The notes under the pieces were generated by a model. The model was not told the DNA's origin and did no database searches. It saw only the letters and a program-made list of their open reading frames with translations. Shown in pieces: positions 52,504 to 61,796 of a stretch of 64,000 nucleotides of DNA. The stretch is from Paenibacillus sp. Root444D2. Its GTDB lineage: Bacteria > Bacillota > Bacilli > Paenibacillales > NBRC-103111. Position numbers and translations under genes: made by a program. Location of the stretch: assembly GCF_001426375.1 (NCBI RefSeq), contig NZ_LMEO01000045.1, positions 1-64,000 of the forward strand, in the 5' to 3' direction. Within the stretch, counting starts at the first letter, position 1; every line of letters begins with the position of its first letter.

Positions 52504-53727
52504 ATGCATAAAAAAATGGGTACGCGCTATGTGCCAGATTCACAGATCGTCGCTTTACCTCATGGTACTTTGCATTATGGTGATGATTTATTTCTAACTC
52601 GAAAAGTTCTCCTTTATCAAATAGAGCTTCAACCTGGGCAGGTCGGTGAAGATTACATTCGAACCCTTCATCATAAAGCAGCTTTCATACATGACGGGTT
52701 TCAACATATCCTGGATACAGCTGTAGAGGAAGATTCGGTTACGATCATTCTGCAAGCCAAACCAGGCTCACTATTCTCCAACCATGTTAACAAGAAAGAA
52801 ATGTCCTTCCATACCATCATTGCAATGATTGCTGATCTAGGGGTTTCCTTGCTTGACGCAATGGAAGAACGTATTACAGGATTTACAGTAGGCGCTGAGA
52901 ACTTATGGTTAGATGATCACGGCAAACTTTCCGTCATTAATTATTGGGACAAGGGCGATCCTCAGGCACAAGGGGCCATCGGGCTTTGTCGGTTGATGAT
53001 TCAGCTATTTACTGGCGCGGAGACGATTAGTGGTGCTTTTGAAGTGATGCATACGCATCTGGAGCGTACGCCGATCCCATCTGCGACATATGAGCAAAAA
53101 TTGGCTTTAATTAAGCTGATTAAGCTCGTCTGCCATGGTCACGCATCACTTTCTTCGTTGATTTTTGGATTGCGGAGTTTACCATATTCCGGTCAAAAGC
53201 AGGACGCGGGGCCTATCCACACGCAAAATCATTATCAATACCCGAGTAAAATTCAAAAGCACGTGGTGGATGAAGTTGATGAGGTGGACGAGGCTGCACC
53301 CGCTGCTGATAAGCGATCACAATCATTGAGCGCTCTAAGTAAGGCAGGGATAGGAGCAATTGCTATTTTAGTCGTCGTCTTGGTCACAGTTTGGGCGCTT
53401 TGGCCATCTCCCAAAACGGAGTCTGTTGTCGTGGTACCTATCCCCACCGCCACACCTACCATGTCGACAAATACGCCTGTCCCATCAACAACGAAGCCCC
53501 TCGGAGATTCGAACAAACAAGCCGAGGAAGTGGCCATACCTAACCTGGTAGGTCTATCTCAATCTGATGCCGAAGCGCAAGCCTTGGCTGCCGGTCTGCA
53601 TTACAATTTTTTGATTGAAGCAAACGATCAGCCTAAGGGAACCGTCATTAAACAAGACCCAAAGTCAGGTGCCAAAGGCTTGCAGGGGGACAATGTTACG
53701 TTTTGGGTTAGTAAAGGGAGTCAGTGA
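52504..53727 (+). CDS. Pseudokinase-like protein with membrane helix and one PASTA domain
   Basis: A 407-residue protein. Residues about 1-235 have the general layout of a protein kinase (SLLDAMEERITGFTVGAENLWLDDHGKLSVINYWDKGD recalls the catalytic and Mg loops), but the HRD Asp, the DFG motif and a clear nucleotide Lys are missing. A linker (250-280, acidic EVDEVDEAA) leads to a membrane helix (about 286-305, AIAILVVVLVTVWALW), a Pro/Thr-rich stalk, and a C-terminal PASTA domain (about 340-405: IPNLVGLSQSDAEAQALAAGL...GTVIKQDPKSG). The layout is that of PrkC/PknB with one PASTA repeat and a dead kinase, which suggests a peptidoglycan-sensing scaffold. It is divergent from the oxidoreductase-hybrid kinase unit. 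Confidence 0.8.
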   Translation: MHKKMGTRYVPDSQIVALPHGTLHYGDDLFLTRKVLLYQIELQPGQVGEDYIRTLHHKAAFIHDGFQHILDTAVEEDSVTIILQAKPGSLFSNHVNKKEMSFHTIIAMIADLGVSLLDAMEERITGFTVGAENLWLDDHGKLSVINYWDKGDPQAQGAIGLCRLMIQLFTGAETISGAFEVMHTHLERTPIPSATYEQKLALIKLIKLVCHGHASLSSLIFGLRSLPYSGQKQDAGPIHTQNHYQYPSKIQKHVVDEVDEVDEAAPAADKRSQSLSALSKAGIGAIAILVVVLVTVWALWPSPKTESVVVVPIPTATPTMSTNTPVPSTTKPLGDSNKQAEEVAIPNLVGLSQSDAEAQALAAGLHYNFLIEANDQPKGTVIKQDPKSGAKGLQGDNVTFWVSKGSQ

Positions 53728-53767
53728 TGCTTAGAAGCGTTGACAGCTAAAACAGTGACTCCTATGA

Positions 53768-53950
53768 GCGGAACCCCTAAGAGGGGAACTCCTAGTAGCA
53801 AAGAAAAGCAGTACACCTGAAGAGTAGAACACCAAATAAGCAGAGCACTTAAAGAGCAGAATTCCTAAAGAACAGAACTCCTAAGAGGGGCACTCCTAGT
53901 AGCATAATACCTAATAAGAAGAACACCTAATAAGAAGAACACATAGAGGC
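53768..53950. repeat. Degenerate tandem repeat of 15-16 bp
   Basis: About eleven imperfect copies of a unit like AGAACWCCTAAKAAGC, spaced mostly 16 bp (units at 53826, 53842, 53858, 53874, 53889, 53904, 53920 and 53936). It starts about 40 bases after the stop of the PASTA gene and ends next to palindrome array E. It forms no long ORF in the plus-strand frame. Confidence 0.8.
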
Positions 53951-54135
53951 AAGTTGTACTTTGTACAACTTTTGTCGAGTAAACCAACCATTTCCCATCT
54001 ATTGTTGCAAAACATACAACAATTTCGCTTGAAAATGCCCTAAAAGGAATAATAACGTCCAAATTGTTGTACGAAATGAAACAAATTCCATTTTTACGAT
54101 AAAAATCAAGGAAATTGTTGCATTCCGTACAACTT
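53951..54135. repeat. Array E: four helically phased palindromes
   Basis: Palindromes at 53951-53971 (AAGTTGTA-CTTTG-TACAACTT, perfect), 54001-54023, 54064-54084 (right arm decayed) and 54115-54135. Centres at 53961, 54012, 54074 and 54125 give 51, 62 and 51 bp, the same as array D. The rest of the 53728-54493 gap holds the tandem repeat and one terminator and no believable gene. Confidence 0.9.
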
Positions 54136-54402
54136 GCAAAAAATGAAACCACCCATATCTTCCCAACGCGTTCGAATCCCAGGCGCTCGTCGTAGCTCAG
54201 CCTCATGACGTTTGGCAAAACCAACTCCTTCTGGTTGGCAAAATCATAGTTCCCAAAGTTGGTATTCCTAATTACCGCCACATTGAAATTCACTCACTTA
54301 CCACTTGGATAAATGTGAGAAACTAATCGCCTTTAAGCTGAAGGATCCCCTGCAGAGCTTGCGATTCCGTATTTCATTCGCAATTAAGCCGTTCCTAAAT
54401 GC

Positions 54403-54442
54403 AAAAAGACCTCCCATTTTCATGAAATGGCAGGTCTTTTCT
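54403..54442. terminator. Bidirectional terminator after the sugar permease genes
   Basis: AAAAAGACCTCCCATTT pairs with AAATGGCAGGTCTTTT around TCATG, with A/T tails on both sides. It ends the minus-strand sugar transporter operon. Confidence 0.85.
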
Positions 54443-54493
54443 ATTTTCACCTTTTACAAAATAATCCATCAACTCTGCAAATACGCAGCCGTC

Positions 54494-55336
54494 TTATCCT
54501 TTCACGGCAGACCCTACGGTTAGCGCCTTCTCCACTTGCTCACTAAACAGCACATACACAAGCACAGTCGGCAAGCTCGCGATCGTCATCGCCGCGCCCA
54601 TTGCTCCCCAATTGGTGGTGAACTGACCTTGGAAGAAGAGCAGTCCGAGCGGCAAGGTTTTCAAGGATTCTTTGGTAATCAAAATTAATGCCATTGTAAA
54701 TTCATTCCATGCCGACAAGAAGACGAAGATCACCATCGTTGCAATCGCTGGTTTAATAATCGGCAATATGATGGTATAGAAGGTCCGGTAAATGCTGGCA
54801 CCATCCATACAAGCTGATTCTTCCAACTCAACCGGAATACTGCGGAAAAAACCATAGAAAACCATACTGGAGAATGAAATATTGAAGGCAATATAAGGAA
54901 CGATCAGCGCCCAATACGTGTTCGCCAGATGGAACTCACGTACGAGAATCGCCAGCGGAATCATGATCACTTGCACGGGAATGAACATCCCAATCACGAC
55001 ATAAATACGAGCGGCTTCCTTCCAGCGCCATTGCATTCTGGCAACGGCATAGGAAAACGTAACCGAAAGTACAATCGTACCCACAACGGTCGCCGCTGCT
55101 ACCAACAAGCTGTTACTGAAGTAGACGGGTACATTGAACCTTGACCAAGCATCCACATAGTTCTCGAATCGTAGATGAGTCGGAAAGCCGAATGGATTCG
55201 TCACGAAGATTTCATTGTTATTTTTAAGCGAATAAAAGACCATCCACAGCAGTGGATACACTGACAACCCCGCATATACCCATAATAAGATGCCCAGGAG
55301 CGGATTCTTTTTACGCAATTTGAGTATTCCGTTCAT
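54494..55336 (-). CDS. Carbohydrate ABC transporter permease (MalG-like)
   Basis: A 280-residue CUT1 permease with six membrane helices. The EAA loop is ELEESACMDGASIYRTFYTIILPIIKPAIAT, and the C-terminus runs QVEKALTVGSAVKG, as in this family. It forms a heterodimer with the permease at 55349-56227 and should use a shared MsmX-type ATPase, because none is encoded here. Confidence 0.92.
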   Translation of the reverse strand: MNGILKLRKKNPLLGILLWVYAGLSVYPLLWMVFYSLKNNNEIFVTNPFGFPTHLRFENYVDAWSRFNVPVYFSNSLLVAAATVVGTIVLSVTFSYAVARMQWRWKEAARIYVVIGMFIPVQVIMIPLAILVREFHLANTYWALIVPYIAFNISFSSMVFYGFFRSIPVELEESACMDGASIYRTFYTIILPIIKPAIATMVIFVFLSAWNEFTMALILITKESLKTLPLGLLFFQGQFTTNWGAMGAAMTIASLPTVLVYVLFSEQVEKALTVGSAVKG

Positions 55337-55348
55337 CTGTCATCCCCC

Positions 55349-56227
55349 TTAAAATGTAATCCGTTCTCTTGCGATCAGTCGGTTAATAGCCAAAGTCACA
55401 ATCAAGCATTCGATGACCAGGAAAGCAGCCGCGGCGCTTCCATAACCGAATTCACCAACACGGAACGCAGAGCGGTACATCAAATAGGTCAATGTGTACG
55501 TAGAATTCCCTGGGCCCCCGCCGGTCATAATGAACATATTAGCGAAAGCATTAAATCCGCCTGTAATCGCTAGGACCAAACAAAACTTATATGTTTCAGC
55601 TAGCATGGGTATCGTTATCGCCATGTGCGCTTTGAATTTGGAGGCTCCATCAATACGTGCCGCTTCTAAGTATTGCTCTGGAACGGACTTTACAGCCGCC
55701 AACAGCAATGCGAACTGGTAACCCATATACTGCCAAGCATTCACGAACGCAATGGCGAAAATCGCTGTTTTGTTGTTCGTCAACCAATCCTGGCGATACG
55801 AGATGCCGAGCGCTTCAAAAATTTTATTAATCAAGCCGTACTCACTGTTATACATCGCCAGCCACAGCTGACATACTACCGTAATAGAAAGAACCACAGG
55901 AATGAAGTAGCTAATTCTTAGAAACTTGCTTCCTCTGAACCCTTCTGCGACGGCAAAAGCAAGCACGCTGCCGATTCCGATTTGAACGACAGCCAAAATA
56001 CCGGCAAAAACGAAACCGTTATATAGCGATGTGTAGAAAATACTATCTTGAAACAATCGAATATAGTTATCTAGAAAAATAAAAGTGCCTTCGCTTAATC
56101 CATCCCATTCGAATGTACTGCGATAGAAAGTTTGCAAAATCGGATAAAACACAATCACTGTATACAAAAGGAGTGCCGGCAGTGTGAAAAGCATAATAGC
56201 CGCCTTATTTCCCATGAATTTGCGCAT
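55349..56227 (-). CDS. Carbohydrate ABC transporter permease (MalF-like)
   Basis: A 292-residue CUT1 permease with six helices, starting MRKFMGNKAAIMLFTLPALLLY at the ATG at 56227, where AGGGAAG lies upstream; the frame to 56299 starts inside the intergenic hairpin. The EAA loop is YLEAARIDGASKFKAHMAITIPMLAE. It lies 12 bases before the MalG-like gene. Confidence 0.92.
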   Translation of the reverse strand: MRKFMGNKAAIMLFTLPALLLYTVIVFYPILQTFYRSTFEWDGLSEGTFIFLDNYIRLFQDSIFYTSLYNGFVFAGILAVVQIGIGSVLAFAVAEGFRGSKFLRISYFIPVVLSITVVCQLWLAMYNSEYGLINKIFEALGISYRQDWLTNNKTAIFAIAFVNAWQYMGYQFALLLAAVKSVPEQYLEAARIDGASKFKAHMAITIPMLAETYKFCLVLAITGGFNAFANMFIMTGGGPGNSTYTLTYLMYRSAFRVGEFGYGSAAAAFLVIECLIVTLAINRLIARERITF

Positions 56228-56254
56228 GTCATCACTTCCCTTTTTTAGTAGAAA

Positions 56255-56287
56255 ACTCACACCGGCGCATAGCGGTCCAGTGTGAGT
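56255..56287 (-). promoter_or_regulatory. Intergenic hairpin between binding protein and permease genes
   Basis: ACTCACAC and GTGTGAGT form an eight-bp perfect stem with further TGG/CCG pairing, ending in TTTTC on the minus strand. Such hairpins after the first gene commonly leave more binding protein than permease. Confidence 0.6.
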
Positions 56288-56310
56288 CTCCTTTTCCATA
56301 GAAACTTCGG

Positions 56311-57645
56311 TTATTTCGCTGTTACTGCCGCTTTATTCAAGTCTTTCGCGAATTGATCCGCTGTATAGTTACCTGTCAACAGGTTTTGTGTGGCATCTTC
56401 AAGCGCTGCTTTGAACTTAGGATTAGACAATCCCCATGAGAACGCTGTTGTGCTTGTGATTTTCGGAATATCTTTGGATAGTTGTTCCATCATAGGAGGG
56501 AACTGTTTCACAATCGGCTTGTCTACTTTGGTAGCTACGATTGGATTGCTGCGGTTTGTGAACTTGTACTCCGCATATTTCAAGGAAATAAAGGATGCCA
56601 CTTTTGCTGCAAGTTCTTTATCCTTGGTGTTGGCTGATACGGCATATCCACCAGGACCGCCGCTGCCGCTGAATGCTGTTTTACCTTTTTCATAAGCTGC
56701 TGCATCAGCAGCTGGAATGTACATGTAGCCTGCTTTGTCACCGAGCGCTTTCGTAGCCGCTTCGATTTCCCACTGACCGTTAATAAACATCGCTGCTTTA
56801 CCTTCATGGAAGAGCGCTGCTGCTTGATCGTAATTTAAGTTCGTTGCGCCTTTTGGCAGCATGCCTGCTTTAACCAGCTCGATGATTTTCTCTGCAGCTG
56901 TTTTGTAAGCAGCATCATCTGCTTTGGCAAGGCCTTTATCAAGCTTCGTCACACCAGCTGGTTCAGCGCGTGAAACGAACATGTCATAAAGGGCTACGCA
57001 AGGCCATTTTTCTTTAGCGAAAATGGAAAGTGGCGTAATGCCTTTCGCATTGAACGCTTTAACTGCCGTCATCATTTCATCATAGGTAGTCGGCACTTTC
57101 ACACCATTTTGTTGGAACAAATCTTTGTTGTAGTAAAGCAGTGCTACTTCATTACCCGCATAAGGGAATGCGTAAGTGTGGCCGTCATCGGTTACAAGTG
57201 TATTCAATGCGCTTGGTTGCATTTTGTCTTTGAAGCCAAATTTAGTTACGTACTCATCCAGAACTAGAATATTATTGGATTTCTTAAACGTATCGATAAT
57301 GTCTAATCCTGCTCCGAAAATGTCTGGCAGATTGCCTGTAGCTGCATAAGTCTTCAGCTTCTGGCCATCATCTTGCGCTTGAATATCGAGCTCTAGCTCA
57401 ACATTCGGCATTTCCTTCTTCAATTCCGCAACGGCATAATCATAAGGTGTTTTCGTATCTTCATCTGCGTATTGGGCATAAATTCTAAGTTTGACCGGCT
57501 TTGCATCCGACTTCACGGGTGCTGCTGTTGCTGCAGCCGTTGGCGCGCTAGTTGCACCAGCATCTTTTGTTGTGTTTGTAGTTCCGCAAGCTGCAAGGCT
57601 AGTAGCCGCGAGCAAGCTTACAAGAGTAACTCCCATTTTTTTCAT
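56311..57645 (-). CDS. Sugar ABC transporter substrate-binding lipoprotein
   Basis: A 444-residue family 1 binding protein. The ATG at 57645 has GGGAGG upstream; the longer frame has no such site. The signal MKKMGVTLVSLLAATSLAAC has a lipobox with Cys at about 20, followed by an Ala/Thr-rich linker. The core includes FAFPYAGNEVALLYYNKDLFQQNGVKVPTTYDEM. The sugar is not predictable. A terminator-like hairpin separates it from the yesN-like gene upstream. Confidence 0.9.
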   Translation of the reverse strand: MKKMGVTLVSLLAATSLAACGTTNTTKDAGATSAPTAAATAAPVKSDAKPVKLRIYAQYADEDTKTPYDYAVAELKKEMPNVELELDIQAQDDGQKLKTYAATGNLPDIFGAGLDIIDTFKKSNNILVLDEYVTKFGFKDKMQPSALNTLVTDDGHTYAFPYAGNEVALLYYNKDLFQQNGVKVPTTYDEMMTAVKAFNAKGITPLSIFAKEKWPCVALYDMFVSRAEPAGVTKLDKGLAKADDAAYKTAAEKIIELVKAGMLPKGATNLNYDQAAALFHEGKAAMFINGQWEIEAATKALGDKAGYMYIPAADAAAYEKGKTAFSGSGGPGGYAVSANTKDKELAAKVASFISLKYAEYKFTNRSNPIVATKVDKPIVKQFPPMMEQLSKDIPKITSTTAFSWGLSNPKFKAALEDATQNLLTGNYTADQFAKDLNKAAVTAK

Positions 57646-57703
57646 TCGTTGGACCTCCCAGGCATCATGTGCTTTCTCTTCTTTACAACCTGAGTATAAA
57701 AGG

Positions 57704-57739
57704 AAAAACCCCTTATGATAATGGAATAATCGAGGGGTT
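57704..57739 (-). terminator. Terminator after the yesN-like gene
   Basis: AACCCCT/AGGGGTT stem with a T-rich tail on the minus strand, 65 bases before the binding-protein start. It probably ends the two-component transcript, or dampens read-through into the transporter. Confidence 0.6.
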
Positions 57740-57766
57740 CTTGTAAAATCCGCACATTCAGGAAAT

Positions 57767-59356
57767 TCATAAGCGGTTATTCTCATACTCACTAGGGGAA
57801 TATCCAAAAAATTTCTTAAAGCTTTTACTGAAGTAGCTAGGATCGTTAAAGCCGATTTTTTCGGCAATATCCGCAAGGCGTATGTTCCCTTTACCGAGTA
57901 AATCCTTCGCTTTATGCATACGAACATGCGTGACATAATCTGTGACCGTCATGCCGATTTCTTTCTTAAAAACAGCCCGGAGATAGCTGGGATTGATGTA
58001 CACCTGCTGGGCAATTTGATCCAATTGCAGCTCGGGATCTCCGTGATGAAGCTCGATATATTCTTTGGCGGATTGAGCAATTTTCGACGATCGGGTCTTT
58101 CGGTGCTTCCCCGTATAAAGAATAGCTTGATTAAACAATTCCTTGATCCATACAGATGTGGCGTCAATGGATTCCAACCGTTTAATTTCACTATAGGGAA
58201 AAAAGGCTTCTCCGAAGCAATCTTCAATCGGATGTCCAGTTTCTGTAACATAAGACAAACAAACAGAAATAAGTCCCATGCTAATGACATAGGTGTAGTC
58301 TAAGGATAGCCGCTGATCACGAATCGTTTGGAAAATTTCTTCCAACTTAGCATCTACCTTATCCCCATTTTGCATGCGTAATTGTACGAGCAGCTCTTCA
58401 TTCACTTCCGTGGGATAAAAGGCTTGAGTTCCTGACTCCAAAGCTTCTGATCCGTATGCGATAACACGATCATTCCCCAATACAAACTTATTTTGCAAGG
58501 CTTCAAGCGCCTCCAAATAAGAAGAACGAATCCCCTGATAGCCGGATTGACTCCGACCTACACCGACTGTGATCGTAAATTTCAAATATTTCTTGATCAG
58601 GAAACATAATTTCTCGTAACCGCCTAACGCAGGAGTTTCCAGCTCACCATTCCCTTGGTGCTCCACCAAGCAAATAATGCGCCCCTCAGGTCCATTGAAA
58701 ATCAAGTGATTCTCCGTTTCCTCGAGCGCCTCGTTCAGAATGTTCGTCACCGCATATTTCCAAAGTAAACGTTCACTCACTTTGTTCCACTTGAGATCCA
58801 TGTTATCAATCTCAATACACGCGACCACAAAACATAGGGACTCGAAGGATTCTCCGAACTGTTGAAGTCTTAAACTGGTCTCCTCATCGGAATGGTTGTA
58901 ATCACCGCTTAACAAATGATTAAGAAAGCTCTCCTTCATCAACTGCTGATTTTCCTTCAGTGTGGACTTCTCTTCTTGAGCCCTCTGATGCTCCTTCTGA
59001 AGCTTAAGCAATGTCAGCACCAATTCATCCTTCGAAAACGGCTTAAGAATGTAATCTTCAACCCCAAGCTTAAGCGCCTTTCGAGCATAATCAAATTCGT
59101 TATGGCCCGTAATCAGCACCACGCTTGTAGCTGGATATCGCTCCTTCAATTGCTCCGTCAGCGTGAGTCCATCCATAAACGGCATGGTAATATCCACAAG
59201 GGCAATATCAGGACGATGCACGTCAACTTGTTCTAACGCCTCGACCCCATTTTTGGCTTCTGCGCATATTTCAAATCCATAAGCTTCCCAATCTAATGCC
59301 GTTCGCAAGTATTCCCGGAAAATGGATTCGTCATCCACAATTAGTATTTTCTGCAT
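57767..59356 (-). CDS. YesN-like response regulator with AraC DNA-binding domain
   Basis: A 529-residue regulator. The receiver domain (about 1-120, ILIVDDESIFREYLRTALDW) has the phosphorylated Asp in DIALVDITMPFMDG near residue 55 and the conserved Lys in ILKPFSKDE. A central region of about 300 residues is followed by a C-terminal AraC-type double helix-turn-helix (LDQIAQQVYINPSYLRAVFKKEIGMTVTDYV and LADIAEKIGFNDPSYFSKSFKKFFGYSPSEY). It lies four bases after the sensor kinase gene and upstream of the transporter it presumably activates. Confidence 0.92.
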   Translation of the reverse strand: MQKILIVDDESIFREYLRTALDWEAYGFEICAEAKNGVEALEQVDVHRPDIALVDITMPFMDGLTLTEQLKERYPATSVVLITGHNEFDYARKALKLGVEDYILKPFSKDELVLTLLKLQKEHQRAQEEKSTLKENQQLMKESFLNHLLSGDYNHSDEETSLRLQQFGESFESLCFVVACIEIDNMDLKWNKVSERLLWKYAVTNILNEALEETENHLIFNGPEGRIICLVEHQGNGELETPALGGYEKLCFLIKKYLKFTITVGVGRSQSGYQGIRSSYLEALEALQNKFVLGNDRVIAYGSEALESGTQAFYPTEVNEELLVQLRMQNGDKVDAKLEEIFQTIRDQRLSLDYTYVISMGLISVCLSYVTETGHPIEDCFGEAFFPYSEIKRLESIDATSVWIKELFNQAILYTGKHRKTRSSKIAQSAKEYIELHHGDPELQLDQIAQQVYINPSYLRAVFKKEIGMTVTDYVTHVRMHKAKDLLGKGNIRLADIAEKIGFNDPSYFSKSFKKFFGYSPSEYENNRL

Positions 59357-59359
59357 ATT

Positions 59360-61162
59360 TTAACCTTCCTCACTTTGAAAAGGGAGCCATAATGTAACTT
59401 CTGTGCCCTGCCCTAGTTGACTTTCAATTTGTAGGCCATAATCATCGCCAAAATAAAGCTGTATACGGTCATTCACGTTCCTTAACCCATAGCCAACTGC
59501 TTGCTCTGGAGATTCCGGTTTCTTCACAAGAGCCTCAAGCCGCTCCGGCAGCATGCCAACCCCGTCATCGCTGACGATAATCTTGATTTTACCCTCCACA
59601 ATTTCACCTGTTACCCTTAGAAGCCCCAGGCTGCCCTTCGTTTTAAGACCATGATAGATCGCATTCTCTACGAGCGGCTGAATGGTTAATTTCGGGATAA
59701 GACCACCGAGCACTTCACCCCGGATATCAAATTCAAAGGTAAACACATCGGAATAACGGATACGCTGGATGGATAAATAATCCTTCACATTGCGGACTTC
59801 CTCCTCGATCGTTATCGTCTCTCTTCCTTTACTCAGAGCAACGCGATAGAAATCGGCCAACGCTTTGGTTGTTCGCTGTACATCCCGTGCTCGTCCCATT
59901 TCTGACAAGGTGTAAATAACATCTAACGTGTTATACAGAAAATGCGGTTTAATTTGCGCCTGAATAAGCGCCAGCTCATATTCACGCTTCTTCTTTTGCT
60001 CAAAATTAATGTTCGTCAGCAGCTCTTGAACTCGCCTGATCATGGCATTGAAGCCCGAAGCCAATAAACCAATCTCATCCTCTGAATTCACCTGGAATTC
60101 AATGTTCAGACTGCCTTCTTTGACCTTCTTCATATGTTTGGTTAGCCCCATGATCGGTTTGGCAATCAATTGCGAAAGCATACCCGCACCAAGTAAAGCA
60201 AAAAATAAACAGATCAACCCAATACATACAATAAGGACAGTGATTTTACGCGTATCTGCGGTTAGAGATTCAAGCGGAGCCATCGAGATGAGCTTCCACC
60301 CAAAGCTAGGAACATCGGAGCTTACGACAAGCGTTTTCTCATGTTGAAAAGAGGTTAGATCCGACGTATCCTTACTGGAAGTAATCCAGTTTTTCATCGT
60401 TGGATCGGCAACTTCTTGAAGTAAATCCTCAGGGTGCTGTGATGAAATAACGACGCCTTCCTCATTCACGATAAAATAGCTGCCATCCTGGATGGAGCCG
60501 ATTTTTTGATAAATCGCAGATAAGGTGCTTTCTTTGATATTCAGTACGAGCATACCGAGCTGTTGTCCCGTATAAATATTTACAATCCGCTTACCTAGCG
60601 TCATGACAATTTCTTGCGAATCAGGGGTCAAGTAATTACGCTGCTGCATGGGAAACCAAATATTTTTATTGCCAATGGAGGCGTCAACCTGTTTAAGCAT
60701 TTCACTGCTCGCGATCAACTCCCGATTCCGTTCCATAAGGAGATTAGATCCAAAAACTCGACCATTCGCATCTATAAACGCAGCCGATTGGACATCGGGA
60801 AATACAAGCAGGGCAAAGCTCAACTGATTCGTAATCTGCGTGTACATCTGTAAGCTCGTTTCCGCTGTCCCCTGAGATTGCGGGTCTTCTACGATTAATT
60901 TGTTGAGATTGATCGTCAGCATATTGGCGCAGCTTTCTACATTCGTTAACATGCCTGTGATGCGCGTAATAATGAGGGACGAGTTATCCGAAACATTTTT
61001 AATCGTCTTTTTGACAATCGCATTCGTGTACACCTGATTCGAAACAAAACCTAGTACAAATAAAGGCACGAAGATTAGAGGAAAATAAATCATGATAATT
61101 TTATAGCGAATACGTTGATTACGAAACCAAGGCATGGTTATATATTTTTGTAGAAACTGCAT
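59360..61162 (-). CDS. YesM-like sensor histidine kinase
   Basis: A 600-residue membrane sensor. Membrane helices at about 25-45 and 290-315 bracket an extracellular sensing domain; HAMP follows (LIAKPIMGLTKHMKKVKEGSLNIEFQVNSEDEIGLLASGFN). The His_kinase domain has QIKPHFLYNTLDVIYTL with the phosphorylated His, and the HATPase domain has LVENAIYHGLKTKGSLG. It should sense a sugar, or the binding protein of the adjacent importer. The ATG at 61162 with GGGGGC upstream is preferred. Confidence 0.92.
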   Translation of the reverse strand: MQFLQKYITMPWFRNQRIRYKIIMIYFPLIFVPLFVLGFVSNQVYTNAIVKKTIKNVSDNSSLIITRITGMLTNVESCANMLTINLNKLIVEDPQSQGTAETSLQMYTQITNQLSFALLVFPDVQSAAFIDANGRVFGSNLLMERNRELIASSEMLKQVDASIGNKNIWFPMQQRNYLTPDSQEIVMTLGKRIVNIYTGQQLGMLVLNIKESTLSAIYQKIGSIQDGSYFIVNEEGVVISSQHPEDLLQEVADPTMKNWITSSKDTSDLTSFQHEKTLVVSSDVPSFGWKLISMAPLESLTADTRKITVLIVCIGLICLFFALLGAGMLSQLIAKPIMGLTKHMKKVKEGSLNIEFQVNSEDEIGLLASGFNAMIRRVQELLTNINFEQKKKREYELALIQAQIKPHFLYNTLDVIYTLSEMGRARDVQRTTKALADFYRVALSKGRETITIEEEVRNVKDYLSIQRIRYSDVFTFEFDIRGEVLGGLIPKLTIQPLVENAIYHGLKTKGSLGLLRVTGEIVEGKIKIIVSDDGVGMLPERLEALVKKPESPEQAVGYGLRNVNDRIQLYFGDDYGLQIESQLGQGTEVTLWLPFQSEEG

Positions 61163-61188
61163 GGTTTGCCCCCTACTTATCAAAAACT

Positions 61189-61243
61189 AAAAAAACCTAT
61201 ACAATCCACCGTCAGGCAATACCTGTCGGTTATATTGTATAGG
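61189..61243 (-). terminator. Terminator after the chemoreceptor remnant
   Basis: CCTATACAAT/ATTGTATAGG arms with an inner CCGACAGG/CCTGACGG pairing and seven T on the minus strand. It isolates the yesMN genes from transcription coming from upstream. Confidence 0.85.
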
Positions 61244-61284
61244 ATTCGTCTACTCATTGAAACTAGCCAAATCTATATTCATAT

Positions 61285-61705
61285 TTACACATTAATTCGT
61301 TGAATAGATAATCGCATTTCATCCGTTAATCCGCTCAAAGCCGTTGCTGAGTCAGCTATTTCTTGGGCAATCTTAAGTTGATCCTGTGTCAGCTTGTGAA
61401 TGTTCTGCGTTCCGTCGGATGAAGCTTTTGCAATATTCGCTATATCTACAACAGATGCTTTGCGTACGGTATTGGTCTAGTTCCTGCCTGATATTCCAAT
61501 ACAGCTCGTTCTCCTTCGGATCTTTTAAAAATTGTTCCCATCTACTTGCATCGATCCCTTGCACATAGCTCTCTGCCAATCGAATGCCATAGCTGGATAT
61601 GGCTTCCATACTCGCTTTCTTGGCATTTCTGATTTCAATGAAAATATTACCTGCAGACAATGCCAAAATGACTATCATCACGGCCGCAATGATACGCACG
61701 AACAT
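61285..61705 (-). pseudogene. Remnant of a methyl-accepting chemotaxis protein gene
   Basis: The first part encodes a membrane helix and the start of a sensor (IIAAVMIVILALSAGNIFIEIR...YGIRLAESYVQGIDASRWEQF). After about 80 codons the reading changes frame, and a second frame encodes a typical chemoreceptor C-terminus (VDIANIAKASSDGTQNI, then TQDQLKIAQEIADSATALSG), stopping at 61285. The HAMP and signalling core between are missing. It is therefore a chemoreceptor gene with a large internal deletion; about 100 of an expected 550 or more codons remain. Confidence 0.8.
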
Positions 61706-61796
61706 TGAACTTATTTCTTTTTAAGGTATTCTTCAGATTACTATGTTAGGTTACTAGTTAAGGTTGAACAATTTGAAGCAAAGACAGGTGACAAGA

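Noticed and set aside
53865..54293. 142-residue minus-strand ORF across array E and the tandem repeat
   Set aside because: It runs through repeats, has no ribosome binding site and no protein-like character in the repeat part.
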